Assembly: GCF_003725795.1 (NCBI RefSeq)
Contig: NZ_RBEE01000042.1
Coordinates: 186,001-250,000, forward strand
Length of the DNA stretch: 64,000 nucleotides
Direction of reading: 5' to 3'
Origin: Pedobacter jejuensis
Lineage (GTDB): Bacteria; Bacteroidota; Bacteroidia; Sphingobacteriales; Sphingobacteriaceae
The notes under the pieces were generated by a model. It did no database searches, was not told the DNA's origin, and worked only from the letters and a program-made list of their open reading frames with translations. A program made the position numbers and the translations under genes. Below are positions 26,754 to 37,239 of the stretch, in pieces (position 1 is the first letter of the stretch; each line of letters opens with the position of its first letter).

Positions 26754-27985
26754 AAGGAATTGTAGCCAATCCAAATATTGCACCTCATATTAAAGAAAGT
26801 GTTCTAGCCTATGAAACTGCAGGCCTGCTGAAATACTTCTACACGAGTTTTATTTGCCACAAAAACGATCCCTTAAGCAAAATACTCTTTGTCATATTGC
26901 CGATATTTATTCATGAATTTAAAAGACGAGCATTTGAAGAAATAGATTATAAATTTGTTAGAACGAAGCCATATACAGAACTTTTAAGGGTTTTTGCTGC
27001 TAGAAATCTCAGCTCTATAATAACAGATAAAATTTGGGAGAAATCGGAACTCAGTTTTGATAAATGGGTAGCTCGGAACCTAACTGAAGATTTAAACTTT
27101 ATACATGTAGTTGAACACACTTGCTTATCAACTATTAAAAAGGCTAAAACTTTAAATATTAAATCATTTTACGAACAGCCTAGTATTCATCATAAAACCT
27201 TTAGTGAAACTGTAAAAAGGCAATTAAAAATCTACCCCGATTTTGATATTGAAAGTATAAAATTATTGTATAATGAAGCATCTATTAGGCGAAACAAAAG
27301 GCGAGATGAAGAATTAAAATTAGCTGATTATATTATTTGTAATTCTTCGTATACTAAAAAAACTTTAGTAGATGGTGGTGTAAATGAATCAAAAATAATA
27401 TCCATCCCACTTGGCTTTCCAGATGTAAAGATTAGAACTACAAATACAAAGCAATATGAAAGGCTTATATTTTTAACCGCCGGAAATTTAAGCATTGGAA
27501 AAGGAACACACATTTTAATAGAAGCTTGGAAAGAAATCAACATCTCTGGAGCTAATGCTGAACTTTGGTTAGTTGGCAAAAATAATTTGCCAGAAAGTTT
27601 TACCCACACTATTCCAAAAAACATTAAACTGTTTGGTAACATTCCAAGAACGGAATTAATGATAAAATTTGCAGAAGCTAATGTATTAATACATCCAACT
27701 TTAGCCGATGGGTTTGGTATGGTAATAACTGAGGCTATGAGTTGTGGCTTACCTGTAATTACAACCTATAATTCAATCGGACCAGATATCATAGAGGACA
27801 AAAAAAGTGGATTATTAATAGAATCCAATAACAAAGCAGCAATAAAAGATAGTATAAATTGGTGCATAAATAATAAAGAAAAGCTTTCTTTAATAGGCAT
27901 TGAAGCTTTAAAAAAAGCAAAATCCTACCCATGGTCGGAATACCGAAAAAACTTAGTTACCGAAATTTACAATAGATTATTATAA
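26750..27985 (+). CDS. glycosyltransferase, GT4 type
   Basis: A 411-residue GT-B enzyme. The start is a TTG overlapping the previous stop as TTGA. Conserved pieces are YIICNSSYTKKTLVDGGV, TAGNLSIGKGTHILIEAW and DGFGMVITEAMSCGLPV, where Asp replaces the first Glu of the E-x7-E motif. Donor and acceptor are unknown. Confidence 0.88.
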   Translation: MKGIVANPNIAPHIKESVLAYETAGLLKYFYTSFICHKNDPLSKILFVILPIFIHEFKRRAFEEIDYKFVRTKPYTELLRVFAARNLSSIITDKIWEKSELSFDKWVARNLTEDLNFIHVVEHTCLSTIKKAKTLNIKSFYEQPSIHHKTFSETVKRQLKIYPDFDIESIKLLYNEASIRRNKRRDEELKLADYIICNSSYTKKTLVDGGVNESKIISIPLGFPDVKIRTTNTKQYERLIFLTAGNLSIGKGTHILIEAWKEINISGANAELWLVGKNNLPESFTHTIPKNIKLFGNIPRTELMIKFAEANVLIHPTLADGFGMVITEAMSCGLPVITTYNSIGPDIIEDKKSGLLIESNNKAAIKDSINWCINNKEKLSLIGIEALKKAKSYPWSEYRKNLVTEIYNRLL

Positions 27986-29215
27986 TTGAAAAAAATCTGT
28001 TTTATTACACCAAGCCATATCTCAAGTAATCCGCGTTTGGTTAAAGAAGCCTCATTATTTGATAATTTAGGCTACCAGGTGCATATAATTTTTACTCAAA
28101 ATTTAGAATTTTTAATAAGCCATGATAAAAAAATATTAGCAGGCAATTCAAACTGGACTTTCAATGTTTTAAATAATGACAGCCAAAAATTTAGCAGTAA
28201 ACTTTCCAATTTATTTAGAACAATTGGAAGTAAATTAGCTTCAGTTACTTCAAACTTATTTCCTGATTTGAATAATATTGTAGTAAATAAGAATTTCTAT
28301 TGGCAATTGAAATGTGCTATATCCTGTAGAGCAGATTTATACATAGCGCATAATTTGGGCGCCTTGCCAGTAGCTGTTATTGCTAGTCAAAAAAATAAAT
28401 CAAAGTGTGGCTTCGATGCTGAAGATTATCATCGCCAGGAAATAAGTGATGATACGGAATCCAAACACTACCGTTTAGTTAAATTCATTGAGGATAAATA
28501 TTTATCAAAAACTAATTATTTTACAACCGCAAGCCCATTAATGGCAGATAATTATATTAGTATTTATCAAAATTTAAAACCGGTAGTAATTAATAATGTA
28601 TTTGCTTCTACATTTATTCAGCAAGTAAAAAACTATAAAGAACCAGAAGCCCTAAAACTTTTTTGGTTCTCGCAAACAATCGGAAAAAATAGAGGAATAG
28701 AAGACGCGATACATGCTATTTCCTTTATAAAAAAGGGTAATATCAGCTTAACATTACTGGGAAATATTGATAGCGAAAATTTTAATTACTTTACGGAATT
28801 AGCTAAAAGGCTCGGCTTATTACCAACTCAGCTAAGATTTATCCCCCCAATATTTGCTGATGACATTTTTCAATTAGCCAATCAATATGATATTGGTTTA
28901 GCATTAGAGCCTGGATTTTGTTTAAATAATAACTTAGCATTATCTAACAAAATCTTCACTTATTTAATGGCTGGTTTAGCCATAATCGCATCAGAAAGCA
29001 CCGCTCAAACGATGTTTATTAAAGAACACCCATCAGTAGGGAAATCTTATCCGGTTGGTGATTATAAAATCTTAGCAGATTTGATAAATGAGTTTGATGA
29101 AAACAGAACCCTATTATTTCAAACCAAATTACATTCTTACCAACTAGCTAAAGAAAAATACAATTGGGAGGAAGAATCCAAAAAGCTTATTAAGATTATT
29201 AATGGAATATTCTAA
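27986..29215 (+). CDS. putative glycosyltransferase, GT4-like
   Basis: A 409-residue GT-B-like protein that starts with TTG directly after the previous stop. The N-terminus reads ICFITPSHISSNPRLVKEA, typical of GT4 relatives, and the second domain has LFWFSQTIGKNRGIEDAIHA. The canonical E-x7-E motif is not obvious (LEPGFCLNNNLALSNKIF instead), so it may belong to a divergent group or be weakly active. It overlaps the next gene by 14 bp. Confidence 0.78.
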   Translation: MKKICFITPSHISSNPRLVKEASLFDNLGYQVHIIFTQNLEFLISHDKKILAGNSNWTFNVLNNDSQKFSSKLSNLFRTIGSKLASVTSNLFPDLNNIVVNKNFYWQLKCAISCRADLYIAHNLGALPVAVIASQKNKSKCGFDAEDYHRQEISDDTESKHYRLVKFIEDKYLSKTNYFTTASPLMADNYISIYQNLKPVVINNVFASTFIQQVKNYKEPEALKLFWFSQTIGKNRGIEDAIHAISFIKKGNISLTLLGNIDSENFNYFTELAKRLGLLPTQLRFIPPIFADDIFQLANQYDIGLALEPGFCLNNNLALSNKIFTYLMAGLAIIASESTAQTMFIKEHPSVGKSYPVGDYKILADLINEFDENRTLLFQTKLHSYQLAKEKYNWEEESKKLIKIINGIF

Positions 29216-30206
29216 ACATTTACACTATAAATGGGTATCAGGTATTAATTCTATTAGATTTATTCTGGCCCTAATAGTTGTACTATCACATTTTGAAAAC
29301 CCAATAGCTATTTATTTTAAATCATCAGAAACTCCTATTATAAATCTAACAGGTTCTTTTATCGGTATTTTATTTAATGGTGTAGCTGCAGTAATAGCAT
29401 TTTTTATAATTTCAGGTTTTGTTATACATCAATCAAGCAAAGATTCTAGTATAAAATGGCAATCATTCATTATTAAAAGATATGTGAGAATATTAATCCC
29501 TCTTTTATTCGTATTTGTATTAGGTTACAGGTTAAATCATCCTGAAAAACATGTAGTATGGAGTTTAATCTGTGAATTGGTTTATTATACTTTATATCCG
29601 ATACTAAAACAATTAGAAGTCAATTGGAAGAAACTGTTAATTTACTCATTCATTGTTTCTTATGTTTTAATTGCTTTGATAGCATGGAACGATGTGTTAG
29701 CATTTGTACATCAAAATGATTATAAATATCATGGCAACTATTGGCAAGGTGGAATCTTCTTAACGTGGATTATAGGCTTGCCCTGTTGGCTACTTGGTGT
29801 TTTAATTGCTGAAAACTTAAATACATTAAAAAACGTATCCACTTCAAAAATAATATCTTACAGACTTTTTGTGTTTTTTTTAAGTGTGGTTATAAATTTT
29901 TTAAGATTTCATAATCATTTAAGCTACATATTGATAATGAATTTATTCGCACTTATACTGTATAAGTGGATTAAATCAGAAATAGCTTACTATCAAAATC
30001 ATAAACCATTTGTCATTTTAGAAAAAGCAGGTGAATTTTCGTATTCATTATATCTTTTCCATCCTGTTTTTTATGTCTTTTTAAGCAGTTTAATTCAGAA
30101 AAATATAGCTAATTATTTCATTTCCCTTTTATTAACAATGTTGGGCTCCTACATTTTTTATTTATTAGTTGAGAAACCTTCACATTACTTTGCTAGAAGA
30201 CTTTAA
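29202..30206 (+). CDS. acyltransferase 3 family membrane protein
   Basis: A 334-residue protein with about ten hydrophobic helices. Family landmarks are INSIRFILALIVVLSHFEN (catalytic-type His in the first helix), FFIISGFVIHQSS, FIIKRYVRILIPL and YSLYLFHPVFYV. AT3 proteins transfer acetyl or similar groups to surface sugars across the inner membrane. It probably decorates this locus's polymer. Confidence 0.9.
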   Translation: MEYSKHLHYKWVSGINSIRFILALIVVLSHFENPIAIYFKSSETPIINLTGSFIGILFNGVAAVIAFFIISGFVIHQSSKDSSIKWQSFIIKRYVRILIPLLFVFVLGYRLNHPEKHVVWSLICELVYYTLYPILKQLEVNWKKLLIYSFIVSYVLIALIAWNDVLAFVHQNDYKYHGNYWQGGIFLTWIIGLPCWLLGVLIAENLNTLKNVSTSKIISYRLFVFFLSVVINFLRFHNHLSYILIMNLFALILYKWIKSEIAYYQNHKPFVILEKAGEFSYSLYLFHPVFYVFLSSLIQKNIANYFISLLLTMLGSYIFYLLVEKPSHYFARRL

Positions 30207-30219
30207 TCATATTAATTAT

Positions 30220-31509
30220 TTGAAGCGCGTTCTAATTATATCACCATACTTTCCACCAGTAAATGCTGCCGACATGCATCGGGTTAGAATGAGTTTACCT
30301 TACTATAAAAGTTTTGGTTGGGAGGCTGAACTAGTTACTGTTAACCCTAAACATAGTGAAATTAGCATAGATGAAATGCTTTTGAAAAACATACCAAATG
30401 AAATAATAATTCATCAAGTAGAAGCCTTTAATTATAAATGGACGAGAAAATTTGGATTAGGAAGCATTGCTTTACGATCGCTCTGGTTTTATAAAAAACG
30501 TGTGAATCAAATTCTTAAAAATGAACACTTCGATTTGATTTTCTTTTCAACCACGCAATTTCCTTTGCTAATTTTAGGCAACTATTGGAAAAATAAATTT
30601 AAAATTCCCTACGTAATAGACATGCAGGATCCATGGCATTCTACCTACTATAATGATAAACCTGTAAATGAACGCCCTCCAAAATATTGGTTTTCCTATC
30701 AATTGAATAAATATTTAGAACCTATTGCAATGAACGCCGTAGATGGATTAATCAGTGTATCGCAAGGATATTTAGACACTTTGGAGAATAGATACAAAAG
30801 GTTAATCAAAGTACCACAGCAGGTTATACCATTTGGCATATTAAAAAAAGATTTCGAATGGGTAAGGCAAAATGAAAAACATTTTAAACAGCATTATATA
30901 AAAAAGAATGAACAAATTGATTTTGTGTATGTAGGAAGAGGAGGCTATGATATGAGGAAGGCAGTTGTTCTGTTATTTAACGCATTTAAAGAAGGTTTAA
31001 AAACAAATAACGAACAGTTTAGAAACATTAGGTTTCATTTTATTGGCACAAGCTATGCTCCAGAAGGAAAAGGAGTTCCAACCATTTTGCCTATTGCGAA
31101 CGAAATGGGTATTACAGCATATGTTAACGAACAAACGGATCGGATTTCATTATATCAAAGTATTTACACATTAATGAATGCTGATGCACTTATAATTCTT
31201 GGTTCGGAAGATCAGCAATATACAGGATCAAAAGTGTTTCCATATATAATGGCAGAACGACCGTTACTCGCCATACTTCATCCAGAAAGTAGTGCTACGC
31301 AGATATTACTTAATTGTAATGCTGCAGATATAATTTCGATTATGGCCCCAGAAAACCAATCTACAGAATTAATTTACAATTATCTTTATAAGGCTTCCCT
31401 TCGAAAGATCTTATCAAAAAAAACCAACTGGCCTGCATTTGATAGTTATAGTGCAGAAAACTTATGTAAACAACAATGCGAACTTTTCAATAAAGTTTTA
31501 ATTAGTTGA
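30220..31509 (+). CDS. putative glycosyltransferase, GT4-like
   Basis: A 429-residue protein with a GT-B appearance: KRVLIISPYFPPVNAADMHR at the start, PYVIDMQDPWHSTYYND in the middle and YTGSKVFPYIMAERPLLAI near the end. I prefer the TTG at 30220, since homologues begin at this beta strand. The earlier TTG at 30169 lies inside the acyltransferase gene and would add 17 residues. The E-x7-E motif is absent, as in several sugar-transfer proteins with the TGSKxFEY-like motif. Confidence 0.75.
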   Translation: MKRVLIISPYFPPVNAADMHRVRMSLPYYKSFGWEAELVTVNPKHSEISIDEMLLKNIPNEIIIHQVEAFNYKWTRKFGLGSIALRSLWFYKKRVNQILKNEHFDLIFFSTTQFPLLILGNYWKNKFKIPYVIDMQDPWHSTYYNDKPVNERPPKYWFSYQLNKYLEPIAMNAVDGLISVSQGYLDTLENRYKRLIKVPQQVIPFGILKKDFEWVRQNEKHFKQHYIKKNEQIDFVYVGRGGYDMRKAVVLLFNAFKEGLKTNNEQFRNIRFHFIGTSYAPEGKGVPTILPIANEMGITAYVNEQTDRISLYQSIYTLMNADALIILGSEDQQYTGSKVFPYIMAERPLLAILHPESSATQILLNCNAADIISIMAPENQSTELIYNYLYKASLRKILSKKTNWPAFDSYSAENLCKQQCELFNKVLIS

Positions 31510-31567
31510 TAGTTTAAATTATTAAAAATTCTCTTCAGCAAGATTTGAAAATGATAATCCAATCACC

Positions 31568-32728
31568 TTGAAAAAACTTGTCATAATTACAACTCATCCA
31601 ATACAATATTATGCACCATTATTTAAGCTATTGGCTAAAGAGTGCAATCTGATAGTTTATTATACTTTAGGTTTAGGCAACGAGAAATATGATAAAGGCT
31701 TTGAACAAAATATTGAATGGGACGTTGATTTACTAGAAGGTTACAATTATCGTTTTCTAAAAAATTCTGCTAAGAACCCAAGCTTAAACCATTTTATGGG
31801 CATTAAAAATCATAATTTAATTAAGAAGATAAATGAATGCTCTCCAGATGCTATTTTGATTTACGGTTGGGCCTATTATAGCCATTTAAATATAATGCGG
31901 CATTTTAAAAATAAAATACCAATTTGGTTTAGAGGTGATAGTACTTTAACCGACAATCAATCTTGGTTTAAAAAAGAACTTAGAAAAGCCTTTTTAAAAT
32001 GGGTGTATAGCAAAGTTGATTTAGCATTTTACGTTGGAAAAGCAAATAAGCAATACTTTAAAAGCTTCGGCCTTAATGATGAAAAATTGATCTATCTACC
32101 ACATGCCATAGATAATAATCGTTTTAGCCAAGATAAAAAAGCCGAGGCTGAAGCGATACGAAATAAATATAACGTTGCTAAAAGTGATATTTTGGTATTA
32201 TTTGCAGGAAAATTTGAAAAGAAAAAATCGCCTGATTTATTATTAGATGCTTTTATGAGCCTTCAAGAGCCTAATGCGCACTTATTATTCGTTGGAAATG
32301 GACCGATGGAAAAACAACTTAAAGAAAAAGCGCATCAGCATTCGCTAAACAATCCATCATTTAAAATCTATTTTATGGATTTCCAAAATCAAAGTAATAT
32401 GCCAGCTATTTATCATACTTGTGATTTATTTTGCTTACCATCACAAGGACCAGGAGAAACTTGGGGATTGGCAGTTAATGAAGCCATGGCCTGTGGAAAA
32501 GCAATACTTGTATCTGATAAAGTGGGCTGTGCAAGAGATTTAATAAACAATAAAATTAATGGCGAAATATTTGAATCTAAACATTTCGCAGATTTATCTA
32601 AAAAGTTAAATTCTTTGGTAAGTAACAAAAATGAACTAAACAAAATGGGAGCAGAAAGTGCTCAAATTATCAAGAATTATACATTCGATATACAAGTAGA
32701 ACAGTTAATAACAGTCTTAAATGCCTAA
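31568..32728 (+). CDS. glycosyltransferase, GT4 type
   Basis: A 386-residue GT-B enzyme that starts with TTG after a 58-bp gap. The N-terminus KLVIITTHPIQYYAPLFKLL is distinctive of a GT4 subgroup. It also has VLFAGKFEKKKSPDLLLDAF and the E-x7-E motif ETWGLAVNE followed by AMACGKA. It overlaps the Wzy-like gene by 8 bp. Confidence 0.9.
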   Translation: MKKLVIITTHPIQYYAPLFKLLAKECNLIVYYTLGLGNEKYDKGFEQNIEWDVDLLEGYNYRFLKNSAKNPSLNHFMGIKNHNLIKKINECSPDAILIYGWAYYSHLNIMRHFKNKIPIWFRGDSTLTDNQSWFKKELRKAFLKWVYSKVDLAFYVGKANKQYFKSFGLNDEKLIYLPHAIDNNRFSQDKKAEAEAIRNKYNVAKSDILVLFAGKFEKKKSPDLLLDAFMSLQEPNAHLLFVGNGPMEKQLKEKAHQHSLNNPSFKIYFMDFQNQSNMPAIYHTCDLFCLPSQGPGETWGLAVNEAMACGKAILVSDKVGCARDLINNKINGEIFESKHFADLSKKLNSLVSNKNELNKMGAESAQIIKNYTFDIQVEQLITVLNA

Positions 32729-34133
32729 TACCAAATACAGCTATTATTTACTGCTTTATCTTCCTTATCTAGCCAGTTGGATCTTTAAATCATCGGCTCA
32801 TACATCATACCTTTTAGCTTGGGCAGGTTCATTTTTCATCTTCTTCGTTTGCTATAAGGGATGGATTAAAAAACTACCAGATGATTTACCGATTTTAGAT
32901 CAACTTTTAAGACCTATCTTTTTTTTACAAATTATTTTTGCAGGTTACATGGCTTGCACTTCAATATTCTACTATTTTAATGCATTAGGCTATGAATATT
33001 TTACCTACATCGGAAACCGAAATTTTATCTATAGCGATATTTACGAGTCTATTGCTAAATGCCAGAGATATTACGTTTTAGGACATGCAGCACTGGCACA
33101 TGGATTAATTGCTGGAATGAAATATCCAACAGAAAAAAGATATAATGTTTATGCTCCATCTATGAGTAATTTACTTCTGGGCTTATCTATTTTCTGCCTT
33201 CCATTGGGCTATTTATTTTCAAAAATTAGCGCACTTAGTCAGTTTAGTGTACAGCTAAATGGATTAAGTTTTGTATCCGGTACAATCGCGTTAGCTTTTG
33301 CAATTAGAGAACATAAAAGAATGAATTTTTGGGCGGCCTCCTGCTTGTTCGGTTTAAATATGCTCTCTGCTTTAAATTCTGGATTTAAAGAACCCATAAT
33401 TATTTGTGTTTTGCTCTTGGGCATTTTCCTTTTACCTATTTATGGAAAAAAGATTTTACCGGTATTATTCTCCATTTTATTAATACTGTTTATTGTTTTA
33501 CCCACATTTATTGGCAATTTCCGGAAAATGGTTTCGGCAGGTAGTAGCGTTGAAACTGCTAGAGATGAAAGTTTAAATAAAATACTTAATAGTGATAATT
33601 TAGTTGAAAATTTAAGAGAAGATAACTGGGTGTTTTTAACAGGTCGTCTCTCTGAAATCGATATGTTTATACGCTACACAAAATCAACTCCAGATTTGGT
33701 TCCTTTTTATGGCAATAACATCTTGCTAAATGGAATAAAGACAATTTTACCTCGTATTATATGGCCAGGTAAACCCGATATTGAACAGCTTGTTATGACA
33801 CGAGTTTATACGGCGGGCGTAGTAGATCGGGTATCAATCGTATCAGCAAAACCTGCATTTATAGTAGATTGTTATTTATCTTATGGCAGGATCGGGATTT
33901 GGATCGGCTTGTTTCTGTATGGTTTTGGTGCTCAAAAAATCTCGCTTCTTGCTGAAAAAATGTTCGGTGGATATTTTTTAGGAAATGCAGTAATGTTTTC
34001 CGGTTTATTTCAAATATTATGGCGTGGAAATAGTATTGAGTTTTTAACCAATGCAATATTTTGGAGCCTTGTAACCATGTTCCTATTTCATGCTTTTTTT
34101 AAAGCACGTGGTGTGCTCTATCTATCTAAATAA
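32721..34133 (+). CDS. Wzy-like polysaccharide polymerase, exosortase-associated type
   Basis: A 470-residue polytopic membrane protein with about a dozen hydrophobic segments. A larger extracytoplasmic region (about 275-345) contains GRLSEIDMFIRYTKSTPDLV. This layout is that of O-antigen/EPS polymerases. It resembles, from memory, a Wzy-like family that NCBI names for association with exosortase Y; I cannot confirm the match. Its presence beside an ABC exporter is unusual, because classic ABC-dependent pathways do not need Wzy. Confidence 0.75.
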   Translation: MPNTKYSYYLLLYLPYLASWIFKSSAHTSYLLAWAGSFFIFFVCYKGWIKKLPDDLPILDQLLRPIFFLQIIFAGYMACTSIFYYFNALGYEYFTYIGNRNFIYSDIYESIAKCQRYYVLGHAALAHGLIAGMKYPTEKRYNVYAPSMSNLLLGLSIFCLPLGYLFSKISALSQFSVQLNGLSFVSGTIALAFAIREHKRMNFWAASCLFGLNMLSALNSGFKEPIIICVLLLGIFLLPIYGKKILPVLFSILLILFIVLPTFIGNFRKMVSAGSSVETARDESLNKILNSDNLVENLREDNWVFLTGRLSEIDMFIRYTKSTPDLVPFYGNNILLNGIKTILPRIIWPGKPDIEQLVMTRVYTAGVVDRVSIVSAKPAFIVDCYLSYGRIGIWIGLFLYGFGAQKISLLAEKMFGGYFLGNAVMFSGLFQILWRGNSIEFLTNAIFWSLVTMFLFHAFFKARGVLYLSK

Positions 34134-34135
34134 AT

Positions 34136-35311
34136 TTGACAATCATCCACATCACACCTTCTTACAAACCTGCGTACCTATATGGCGGACCAATACATAG
34201 CATCGCAAAATTGTGTGAAGAATTAACTCAATTACAAGAATCAAAAATAAATAGCAAATACCAGATTAAGGTTTTAACCACCACAGCCAACGGCAAAACT
34301 GAGCTCAATGTAAAACCGGGACAACAGCAATTTATAGATGGCGTCTCTGTAACCTATTTTAAAAGATTAACAAAAGATCACAGTCATTTTTCGCCAGCAT
34401 TATTATTAAATCTACGGAGAGAAATTCTTAACAGCAGTAATGATAATATTTTAGTTCACATTCACGCTTGGTGGAATTTAACATCAATATTCAGCTGTTT
34501 TATTGCCAAATGGTATAACATTCCAATCGTATTGTCGCCAAGAGGAATGCTAACTTCATATACATTTAACAATCGAAACTCATTCTCTAAACATATTATT
34601 CATGCCATATTAGGTAAACGACTGTTAAAATATTGCCATATACATACTACAAGTAAAAAGGAAAAAGAAGATGTTTTAAAAATTGTTGAACCCAAAAAAA
34701 TTATCGTTATTCCTAATTTAGTGAACATCCAAGCGCATAAAGTAAATGCTAATGAACATAGCTCAACATTTAAAATAATTTTTCTATCTCGAATTGAAGA
34801 AAAGAAGGGTTTAGAATTACTTTTTGAAGCATTGGCAAGTTTGAGCTTTTCATGGTCATTAACTATTGCAGGTTATGGTGAAAAAGATTACGTACAAAAG
34901 CTTTCAGAGAAGGCACAAAAATTAAATATCACTGAAAATATAACATGGGTAGGCCAAGTTTCTAATGAACAAAAGTTCGATTTACTTGCAGCACATGATG
35001 TTTTTGCTTTAACCTCTTACAATGAAAATTTTGCGAATGTTGTGGTAGAAAGTTTAAGCGTTGGTACTGCAGTATTAATATCAAATAAGGTTGGCTTATC
35101 AGATTATATCATTGATAATAATTTCGGTTGGATAGCTGATTTGGATGCTGAATCTATCACTCAAAAAATAAATGAAGCATATGAAAACATTGACTTACGA
35201 CATCAAGTAAGACAGAAATCTCCCATAACTATAGCAAATGATTTTGAACCTAGATATCTAGCATCGTCTTATTTAAAATTATATAACAGCTTAATTTCAA
35301 ATGGAAATTAA
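34136..35311 (+). CDS. glycosyltransferase, GT4 type, exosortase-associated
   Basis: A 391-residue GT-B enzyme, TTG start two bases after the Wzy-like stop. It has IIHITPSYKPAYLYGGPIHS, VLSPRGMLTSYTF, IIFLSRIEEKKGLELLFEAL and the E-x7-E motif ENFANVVVE. This order (Wzy-like protein then this GT4) resembles the conserved gene pair reported with exosortase Y-type loci. The sugar is unknown. Confidence 0.88.
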   Translation: MTIIHITPSYKPAYLYGGPIHSIAKLCEELTQLQESKINSKYQIKVLTTTANGKTELNVKPGQQQFIDGVSVTYFKRLTKDHSHFSPALLLNLRREILNSSNDNILVHIHAWWNLTSIFSCFIAKWYNIPIVLSPRGMLTSYTFNNRNSFSKHIIHAILGKRLLKYCHIHTTSKKEKEDVLKIVEPKKIIVIPNLVNIQAHKVNANEHSSTFKIIFLSRIEEKKGLELLFEALASLSFSWSLTIAGYGEKDYVQKLSEKAQKLNITENITWVGQVSNEQKFDLLAAHDVFALTSYNENFANVVVESLSVGTAVLISNKVGLSDYIIDNNFGWIADLDAESITQKINEAYENIDLRHQVRQKSPITIANDFEPRYLASSYLKLYNSLISNGN

Positions 35312-36344
35312 ACAAAACAACCGCATTCTAAATTTAGACTTATTTCGTTCGTTTGCAATAATTTTCGTTCTGTACTTTCACATTTCTCAAATGATACTTG
35401 GCGATTATTTTAATGATAAAAATATATTTATCATAGGAAAGTATGGAGTTAACATGTTTTTTGTATTAAGCGGTTTTTTAATTGGAGGCATGTTTTATCG
35501 CGATAAACAAGTAAATGCATTCAAATTTTGGATTAAGCGATTTTTAAGAACCTACCCTCCTTACCTTGTTGTATTATTAGTGTCTTGGCTTGCCGTGTGG
35601 ATATCTAGAAAAGAGCATTTTGATGTAGGATATTTATTTATGATTCAAAACTTCTATCCATCAATTCCATATTTTCTAGTATCATGGTCATTATGTGTAG
35701 AAGAGCACTTTTACATCACATTCTCCATATTAATTTATGCTATTCCAGTTAAAAGAAATCAGCAATATATTTGGCTATTCTTGGCATTTGCTCCATCAGT
35801 TATGCGATTTATTTTGGGTAACCCATACGCTACCGATTTTGGTTATTATACTACTGCAACCTATTTTCAAATTGATGGCATAGCATTAGGTGTACTAGCC
35901 TCATATTACGTCTACGAGAAATCATTTACTATAAAATCATCAAATTTCTTATTGATAGTATATTCCTTATTATTCGCTTTATGTTGTTATGCAACACTTT
36001 GTTTTCACGGTACTTATTTTTACAGCTTCGGAAATTTAATAATTAATTTATTGACAGTTATAACATTACTTAATCTATTTTTTTTAAGTGATTTAAAGAT
36101 GTCAAAATTTGCATTTTTTAAATTAAATGCTCGTATGGCATATTCAATATACTTAACCCACCCATTATGCATTCATTTTTGTATGCTTATGTATAAATAC
36201 TTATCGATAGAATTTTTGATTGTTAAAGTTCTGATAACTGTTTTAGCTGTATATCTTTCATCGTATATATTTTATCGAGCTGTAGAGAAACCAACGATAC
36301 TTATCAGAGATAAATTATTAGCAAAAAAGTTGGTTTATGATTAA
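35301..36344 (+). CDS. acyltransferase 3 family membrane protein
   Basis: A 347-residue AT3 protein with about ten membrane helices. It begins ILNLDLFRSFAIIFVLYFHI, carries the FVLSGFLIGGMFY and FWIKRFLRTYPPYLVV motifs, and ends with YIFYRAVEKP. It likely acetylates or otherwise acylates the polymer. It overlaps the preceding gene by 11 bp and the following one by 8 bp. Confidence 0.91.
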   Translation: MEIKQNNRILNLDLFRSFAIIFVLYFHISQMILGDYFNDKNIFIIGKYGVNMFFVLSGFLIGGMFYRDKQVNAFKFWIKRFLRTYPPYLVVLLVSWLAVWISRKEHFDVGYLFMIQNFYPSIPYFLVSWSLCVEEHFYITFSILIYAIPVKRNQQYIWLFLAFAPSVMRFILGNPYATDFGYYTTATYFQIDGIALGVLASYYVYEKSFTIKSSNFLLIVYSLLFALCCYATLCFHGTYFYSFGNLIINLLTVITLLNLFFLSDLKMSKFAFFKLNARMAYSIYLTHPLCIHFCMLMYKYLSIEFLIVKVLITVLAVYLSSYIFYRAVEKPTILIRDKLLAKKLVYD

Positions 36345-37239
36345 TTTCAGCTTCATCATCCTTACTTATAACGAAGAAGTTCATTTGCCGAGATTGCTAA
36401 ATTCTATAAATGATCTAAACGCTGATACATATATTCTCGATAGTGGAAGCACAGATAAAACAGTAGAAATAGCTACCGAATTTGGTGCATTAATTAAGGT
36501 AAATCCTTTTGAAAACCACCCTAAACAATGGGATTTTGCACTAAAAAACTTCGAAATAAAAACCCCGTGGATTATTGCATTAGACGCTGACCAGTTTATA
36601 AGTGATGAACTATATAAAATGCTCGAAAATTTCAATAATGATGATTATCGAAATATTAACAGCATCTATTTTAATCGTAAAAATTATTTTCAAGGCAAGT
36701 GGATTCGTTTCGGTGGCTATTACCCGTTTTACCTTTTAAAAATGTTTAGAACAGATATTGGCTATTCCGATTTAAACGAAAATATGGACCATCGTTTTAT
36801 CGTTCCAGGCAAAAGTGCAATATGGAAAGAAGGTTACTTGATAGAAAACAATCTGAAAGAAAATGATATAAATTTTTGGTTAGAAAAACATCATCGATAC
36901 AGTGATTTAATTGCAGCCGAAGAAGTGGATCGCATGCTTAAAATCAGAAACCAAGTAATCAAAGCTTCGTTATTTGGCAATCCAGATGAGCGGAGAGCAT
37001 GGTTCAAAAAGCTTTGGTGGAAATTACCATTAGGCATAAGGCCATACCTATATTTCACTTATCGAATGATATTTCAGTTGGGTATTTTGGATGGAAAAAC
37101 AGGCATCCGTTTTCATTATCTGCAGGCGCTGTGGTTTAGGTTGTTGGTTGATAAAAAGATAAAATCACTACAAAATAAGTCTTCTTCCAACCCTGAAGAA
37201 ATAAATTCCGCTTCAATTAAGACAATCAAAACCTTATGA
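36337..37239 (+). CDS. glycosyltransferase family 2 (WaaE/KdtX-like)
   Basis: A 300-residue GT-A enzyme with FSFIILTYNEEVHLPRLLNS, TYILDSGSTDKT and the metal-binding IALDADQFIS. The C-terminal half is rich in aromatic and basic residues, as in WaaE-like enzymes that act at the membrane. It overlaps the exosortase gene by 4 bp (ATGA), which suggests coupled expression. Confidence 0.9.
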   Translation: MINFSFIILTYNEEVHLPRLLNSINDLNADTYILDSGSTDKTVEIATEFGALIKVNPFENHPKQWDFALKNFEIKTPWIIALDADQFISDELYKMLENFNNDDYRNINSIYFNRKNYFQGKWIRFGGYYPFYLLKMFRTDIGYSDLNENMDHRFIVPGKSAIWKEGYLIENNLKENDINFWLEKHHRYSDLIAAEEVDRMLKIRNQVIKASLFGNPDERRAWFKKLWWKLPLGIRPYLYFTYRMIFQLGILDGKTGIRFHYLQALWFRLLVDKKIKSLQNKSSSNPEEINSASIKTIKTL

